Position numbers and translations under genes: made by a program. Below, one piece after another: positions 4,709 to 7,799 of a stretch of DNA of 7,799 nucleotides. The notes beneath the pieces are model-generated. The model was not told the DNA's origin and did not search any database. It saw nothing but the letters and a program-made list of their open reading frames with translations. The stretch is from Enterovirga sp. GTDB lineage: Bacteria; Pseudomonadota; Alphaproteobacteria; Rhizobiales; Beijerinckiaceae. Every line of letters begins with the position of its first letter. Position 1 is the stretch's first letter. The stretch lies in NCBI GenBank assembly GCA_028290385.1, contig JAQGJZ010000393.1, positions 1-7,799 of the forward strand. Reading direction: 5' to 3'.

Positions 4709-7126
4709 TTAGTGGGCGACGACGCCCCGGTCCTCGTCGACCGATCCACGCGGGAGAGGCAGCGGCTCCTCCCACTCGATCGGCTCGGGCATCCGGGTCA
4801 GCGCCCGCTCCAGCACCTGGTCCATGCGGGACACGGGCACGATCTCCATCCCGTTCTTCACGGAATCCGGAATCTCGGCCAGGTCCTTGGCATTCTCCTC
4901 GGGGATCAGCACAATCTTGATGCCACCCCGAAGCGCGGCGAGCAGCTTATCCTTCAGGCCGCCGATCGGCAGCACGCGTCCGCGCAGCGTCACCTCGCCG
5001 GTCATCGCGATGTCGTGCCTGACCGGGATCCCGGTCGAGACCGACACGATGGCCGTCGCCATGGCGATACCCGCCGACGGGCCGTCCTTCGGGGTCGCGC
5101 CCTCCGGAACGTGGACGTGGATGTCGCGCCGATCGAAGAGCGGCGGCTCCACGCCGAAGTCCAGGGCCCGCGAGCGGACATAGGATGCGGCAGCCGAGAT
5201 CGACTCCTTCATCACGTCCTTGAGGTTGCCCGTGACCGTCATCTTGCCCTTGCCGGGCACCATGACGCCTTCGATCGTGAGCAGCTCGCCGCCGACCTCG
5301 GTCCAGGCAAGGCCCGTCACCACGCCCACCTGGTCCTCGCTGTCGATCTCGCCGTAGCGGAACTTGGCGACACCCAGGAAGTCGGCGAGGTTGCCGGCCG
5401 TGACCTCGATCCGCTTGACGTTGGAGATCACGATCTCCTTCACGGCCTTGCGGATCAGGTTGGACAGCTCGCGCTCGAGGTTACGCACGCCCGCTTCGCG
5501 GGTGTAGCGCCGGATCAGCTCCAGCAGACCTTCCGCGTCGATCGCCCACTCCTTGTCCGTGAGCCCGTGCTTCTTCAGGGCGTTCGGGACGAGGTGCCGG
5601 CGCGCGATCTCGCTCTTCTCCTCCTCCGTGTAGCCCGCAAGGCGGATGACCTCCATGCGGTCCAGCAACGGAGCCGGAATGTTGAGCGTGTTCGCGGTCG
5701 TCACGAACATCACGTCCGATAGGTCGTAATCGACCTCGAGGTAGTGATCGCTGAAGGTGTGGTTCTGCTCAGGGTCGAGCACCTCGAGGAGCGCCGCGGA
5801 CGGATCGCCGCGGAAGTCCATGCCCATCTTGTCGATCTCGTCGAGCAGGATGAGCGGGTTCGAGGTCTTGGCCTTGCGCATCGACTGGATGATCTTGCCC
5901 GGCAGCGACCCGATATAGGTCCGCCGGTGACCACGGATCTCCGCCTCGTCGCGCACGCCACCAAGGGACATGCGGACGAATTCGCGACCCGTCGCCTTCG
6001 CGATCGACTTGCCGAGCGACGTCTTGCCGACGCCCGGAGGCCCGACAAGGCACAGGATCGGCCCGGTCATCTTGTTCACGCGCTGCTGGACGGCGAGGTA
6101 CTCGACGATCCGCTCCTTGACCTTGTCGAGGCCGAAATGGTCGTTGTCGAGAACCGCCTGGGCGCCGACCAGATCCTTCTTGATCTTGGAGCGGCGGCCC
6201 CACGGAATGCCGAGCAGCCAGTCGAGATAGTTGCGCACGACGGTCGCTTCCGCGGACATCGGCGACATCTGGCGGAGCTTCTTCAGCTCGCCCTTCGCCT
6301 TCTCGCGGGCTTCCTTCGTGAGCTTGGTCTTCTCGATCCGCTCCTCGATCTCGGACAGCTCGTCCTTGCCGTCCTCGTCGCCGAGCTCCTTCTGAATGGC
6401 CTTCATCTGCTCATTCAGGTAGTACTCGCGCTGGGTCTTCTCCATCTGGCGCTTGACGCGCGTGCGGATGCGCTTCTCGACCTGCAGGACCGAGATCTCG
6501 CTCTCCATCAGGCCGAGCACCTTCTCGAGGCGCTGAGCGACCGTCGGGGTGGCGAGCACCTCCTGCTTGTCGGAGATCTTGACCGCGAGATGGGACGCGA
6601 TGGTGTCCGCGAGCTTCGAGGGATCCTCGATCTGCGTGACCGCCGAGACGACCTCCGGGGAGACCTTCTTGTTCAGCTTCACGTAGTTCTCGAACTCGGA
6701 CACGACCGAGCGGGCGAGCGCCTCCGCCTCGACCAGGTCGCCCTTGGCGTCCTCGAGCGCGACGGCTTCGGCCTCGTAGAACTCCTCCGTGCGCACGTAT
6801 TTGCGCACCTTGGCGCGGGTGGCGCCCTCAACCAGCACCTTCACGGTGCCGTCGGGAAGCTTCAGGAGCTGCAGCACGGACGCAAGCGTGCCGACGTCGT
6901 AGATCGCGTCGGTCGCCGGATCGTCATCCGTGGCGTTGACCTGGGTCGCGAGCAGGATGTGGCGATCGCCCTTCACGACTTCCTCGAGCGCGCGGATGGA
7001 CTTCTCGCGGCCGACGAAGAGCGGGACGATCATGTGCGGGAACACAACGATGTCCCTCAGCGGAAGGACGGCGTAATCCCCGACGGTGCCAGGCTCGACG
7101 GGCTGGCGGGTCTTCTGATCTGTCAT
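4709..7126 (-). CDS. lon: Lon ATP-dependent protease
   Basis: The cytoplasmic AAA+ serine protease that degrades misfolded and selected regulatory proteins as a hexamer. At 805 residues it is a full-length LonA. Domains in order: the N-terminal substrate-binding domain (about 17-210), a coiled-coil helical segment (about 215-300) with [17 protein letters not shown] (233-249), the AAA+ module with Walker A GPPGVGKT (362-369, K368), Walker B ILLDE (426-430), sensor-1 TTANT (476-480) and LLDRMEVI with R490, and the C-terminal protease domain with the Ser-Lys dyad S684 (KDGPSAG) and K727 ([10 protein letters not shown]). The ATG is preceded by AAGGA at a six-base spacing. It lies downstream of clpX with a 221-base gap that contains a sigma-32-like promoter, and ends at its own terminator. 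No key residue is missing. The C-terminal tail after about 785 is acidic and Pro-rich, as is common and variable in the family. Confidence 0.99.
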   Translation of the reverse strand: MTDQKTRQPVEPGTVGDYAVLPLRDIVVFPHMIVPLFVGREKSIRALEEVVKGDRHILLATQVNATDDDPATDAIYDVGTLASVLQLLKLPDGTVKVLVEGATRAKVRKYVRTEEFYEAEAVALEDAKGDLVEAEALARSVVSEFENYVKLNKKVSPEVVSAVTQIEDPSKLADTIASHLAVKISDKQEVLATPTVAQRLEKVLGLMESEISVLQVEKRIRTRVKRQMEKTQREYYLNEQMKAIQKELGDEDGKDELSEIEERIEKTKLTKEAREKAKGELKKLRQMSPMSAEATVVRNYLDWLLGIPWGRRSKIKKDLVGAQAVLDNDHFGLDKVKERIVEYLAVQQRVNKMTGPILCLVGPPGVGKTSLGKSIAKATGREFVRMSLGGVRDEAEIRGHRRTYIGSLPGKIIQSMRKAKTSNPLILLDEIDKMGMDFRGDPSAALLEVLDPEQNHTFSDHYLEVDYDLSDVMFVTTANTLNIPAPLLDRMEVIRLAGYTEEEKSEIARRHLVPNALKKHGLTDKEWAIDAEGLLELIRRYTREAGVRNLERELSNLIRKAVKEIVISNVKRIEVTAGNLADFLGVAKFRYGEIDSEDQVGVVTGLAWTEVGGELLTIEGVMVPGKGKMTVTGNLKDVMKESISAAASYVRSRALDFGVEPPLFDRRDIHVHVPEGATPKDGPSAGIAMATAIVSVSTGIPVRHDIAMTGEVTLRGRVLPIGGLKDKLLAALRGGIKIVLIPEENAKDLAEIPDSVKNGMEIVPVSRMDQVLERALTRMPEPIEWEEPLPLPRGSVDEDRGVVAH

Positions 7127-7200
7127 GGAACGTCCTTAGAATATTCGCCGTCGCATCCCCTCGCAGGAGCGGGAGCTCGGGCGACCACCGGGCGCTCACG

Positions 7201-7215
7201 CCGACGGGTCGTCGG
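7201..7215 (-). repeat. Stem-loop in the lon leader
   Basis: CCGACG (7201-7206), loop GGT, CGTCGG (7210-7215): a perfect 6-bp stem about 75-90 bases upstream of the lon start, inside the predicted 5' untranslated region. There is no T-run after it, so it is not a terminator. A role in message stability or translation is possible but unsupported. Confidence 0.4.
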
Positions 7216-7278
7216 TTGCGGCCGGTACGCTGGAACGCACCTCGATAGATTGAGCATGCGCTTGCAGCACAATCCTTA

Positions 7279-7307
7279 AAGTGGCGAGCAGGGCCTCGGC
7301 TTTCAAG
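7279..7307 (-). promoter_or_regulatory. Sigma-32-like heat-shock promoter of lon
   Basis: Read on the minus strand, CTTGAAA (7307-7301) is an exact match to the sigma-32 -35 consensus. After 14 bases comes CGCCACTT (7286-7279), which matches the -10 consensus CCCCATNT at all but two fixed positions. The spacing is in the normal range. Transcription would start near 7271, giving a leader of about 145 bases before lon. Lon is a classical heat-shock gene in proteobacteria, which supports the reading. The match is by eye, not by scoring. Confidence 0.65.
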
Positions 7308-7347
7308 CAACGTTCCGTCGCAGCCGGGGCCCTACGCACAGCCCTGA

Positions 7348-7799
7348 TCAGGCGCTCGCGGCGCTCGGCGCAGCCTCGCGCTCGCGATCCGAGTGGATGA
7401 AGAGCGGCTTCGTCTTGCCCTCCACCACCTCGGGTCCGATCACGACCTGCTCGACGGATTCGAGGCCGGGCAGGTCGTACATGGTGTCGAGGAGGATCCC
7501 CTCCAGGATCGACCGGAGGCCGCGGGCGCCGGTCCGGCGCTCGATGGCCTTGCGGGCGACGACCGACAGCGCCTCGTCCTGGAACGTGAGCTGCACGTCC
7601 TCCATCTCGAACAAGCGCTGGTACTGCTTGACCAGCGCGTTCTTCGGCTCCTGCAGGATCCGCTTGAGGGCGGTCTCGTCCAAGTCCTCGAGCGTCGCCA
7701 GGACCGGCAGACGGCCGACGAATTCCGGGATGAGGCCGAACTTCAGCAGATCCTCCGGCTCGACCTCGCGGAAGATCTCGCCCGTGCGCCGGTCATCGG
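7348..7799 (-). CDS. clpX: ClpX ATPase subunit, C-terminal part
   Basis: The 3' portion (149 residues) of the AAA+ unfoldase ClpX, which recognises tagged substrates, unfolds them and feeds them to ClpP. The gene enters from the right edge, so its zinc-binding domain and Walker motifs lie outside the window (the whole protein is usually about 420 residues). Visible signatures are [12 protein letters not shown] with the arginine finger, [19 protein letters not shown] (a highly conserved ClpX segment), and the sensor-2 motif GARGLRS, followed by LLDTMYDLP and a short variable Ala/Ser tail. The stop codon is TGA at 7348-7350. It lies upstream of lon on the same strand, as in most proteobacteria. 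No clear intrinsic terminator separates the two, so partial read-through into lon is likely in addition to the lon promoter. clpP is expected just beyond the edge. Confidence 0.98.
   Translation of the reverse strand, partial: DDRRTGEIFREVEPEDLLKFGLIPEFVGRLPVLATLEDLDETALKRILQEPKNALVKQYQRLFEMEDVQLTFQDEALSVVARKAIERRTGARGLRSILEGILLDTMYDLPGLESVEQVVIGPEVVEGKTKPLFIHSDREREAAPSAASA

Noticed and set aside
5744..7279. Long open frame (511 codons) on the plus strand opposite lon
   Set aside because: It is the antisense shadow of lon in GC-rich DNA: its Leu/Arg/Asp-rich composition mirrors the lon codons, and lon is a complete, conserved protein on the other strand.
7127..7347. EcfG-type general stress promoter (GGAAC...CGTT) near lon
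   Set aside because: GGAAC occurs on both strands here, but no CGTT lies at the required 16-17-base spacing.

Overview
The window is a high-GC chromosomal segment from an alphaproteobacterium, most probably Methylobacterium/Methylorubrum or a close Hyphomicrobiales relative. The evidence is the strong G/C bias at third codon positions, the classical clpX-lon-hupB-tRNA-Val order, the alphaproteobacterial form of the periplasmic Do protease, and a DUF6481-type gene. The genus is an inference from sequence character, not from a search.

Layout from left to right. Positions 131-1642 (minus) encode a periplasmic DegP/HtrA-type serine protease that ends at a strong intrinsic terminator (71-104). 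A hairpin-rich divergent intergenic region (1643-2023) follows. It carries an intrinsic-terminator-like structure pointing at the next gene. At 2024-2386 (plus) is a small, charged, helical DUF6481-type protein. It is followed 35 bases later on the same strand by a 12-TM Bcr/CflA-type MFS exporter (2422-3678). Convergent to these is a small secreted cysteine-containing protein (3711-3944, minus). Then come tRNA-Val(UAC) (4151-4226), the HU histone-like protein gene (4259-4537), the ATP-dependent protease gene lon (4709-7126) and the 3' third of clpX (7348-7799, runs off the window), all on the minus strand.

Functionally the right half is a protein quality-control block: ClpX unfoldase, Lon protease and the nucleoid protein HU. 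A good sigma-32-like (heat-shock) promoter can be read in front of lon, and lon has its own strong terminator. DegP extends the theme to the periplasm but is a separate transcription unit. The middle (DUF6481 protein, MFS exporter, small secreted protein) is less conserved and holds the only poorly understood genes.

I see no mobile element, CRISPR array, phage gene or defence system. The window looks ordinary. The items most worth checking are the terminator-like structure in the leader of the DUF6481 gene (possible small RNA or attenuator), the small secreted Cys protein, and the heat-shock promoter and long leader of lon.
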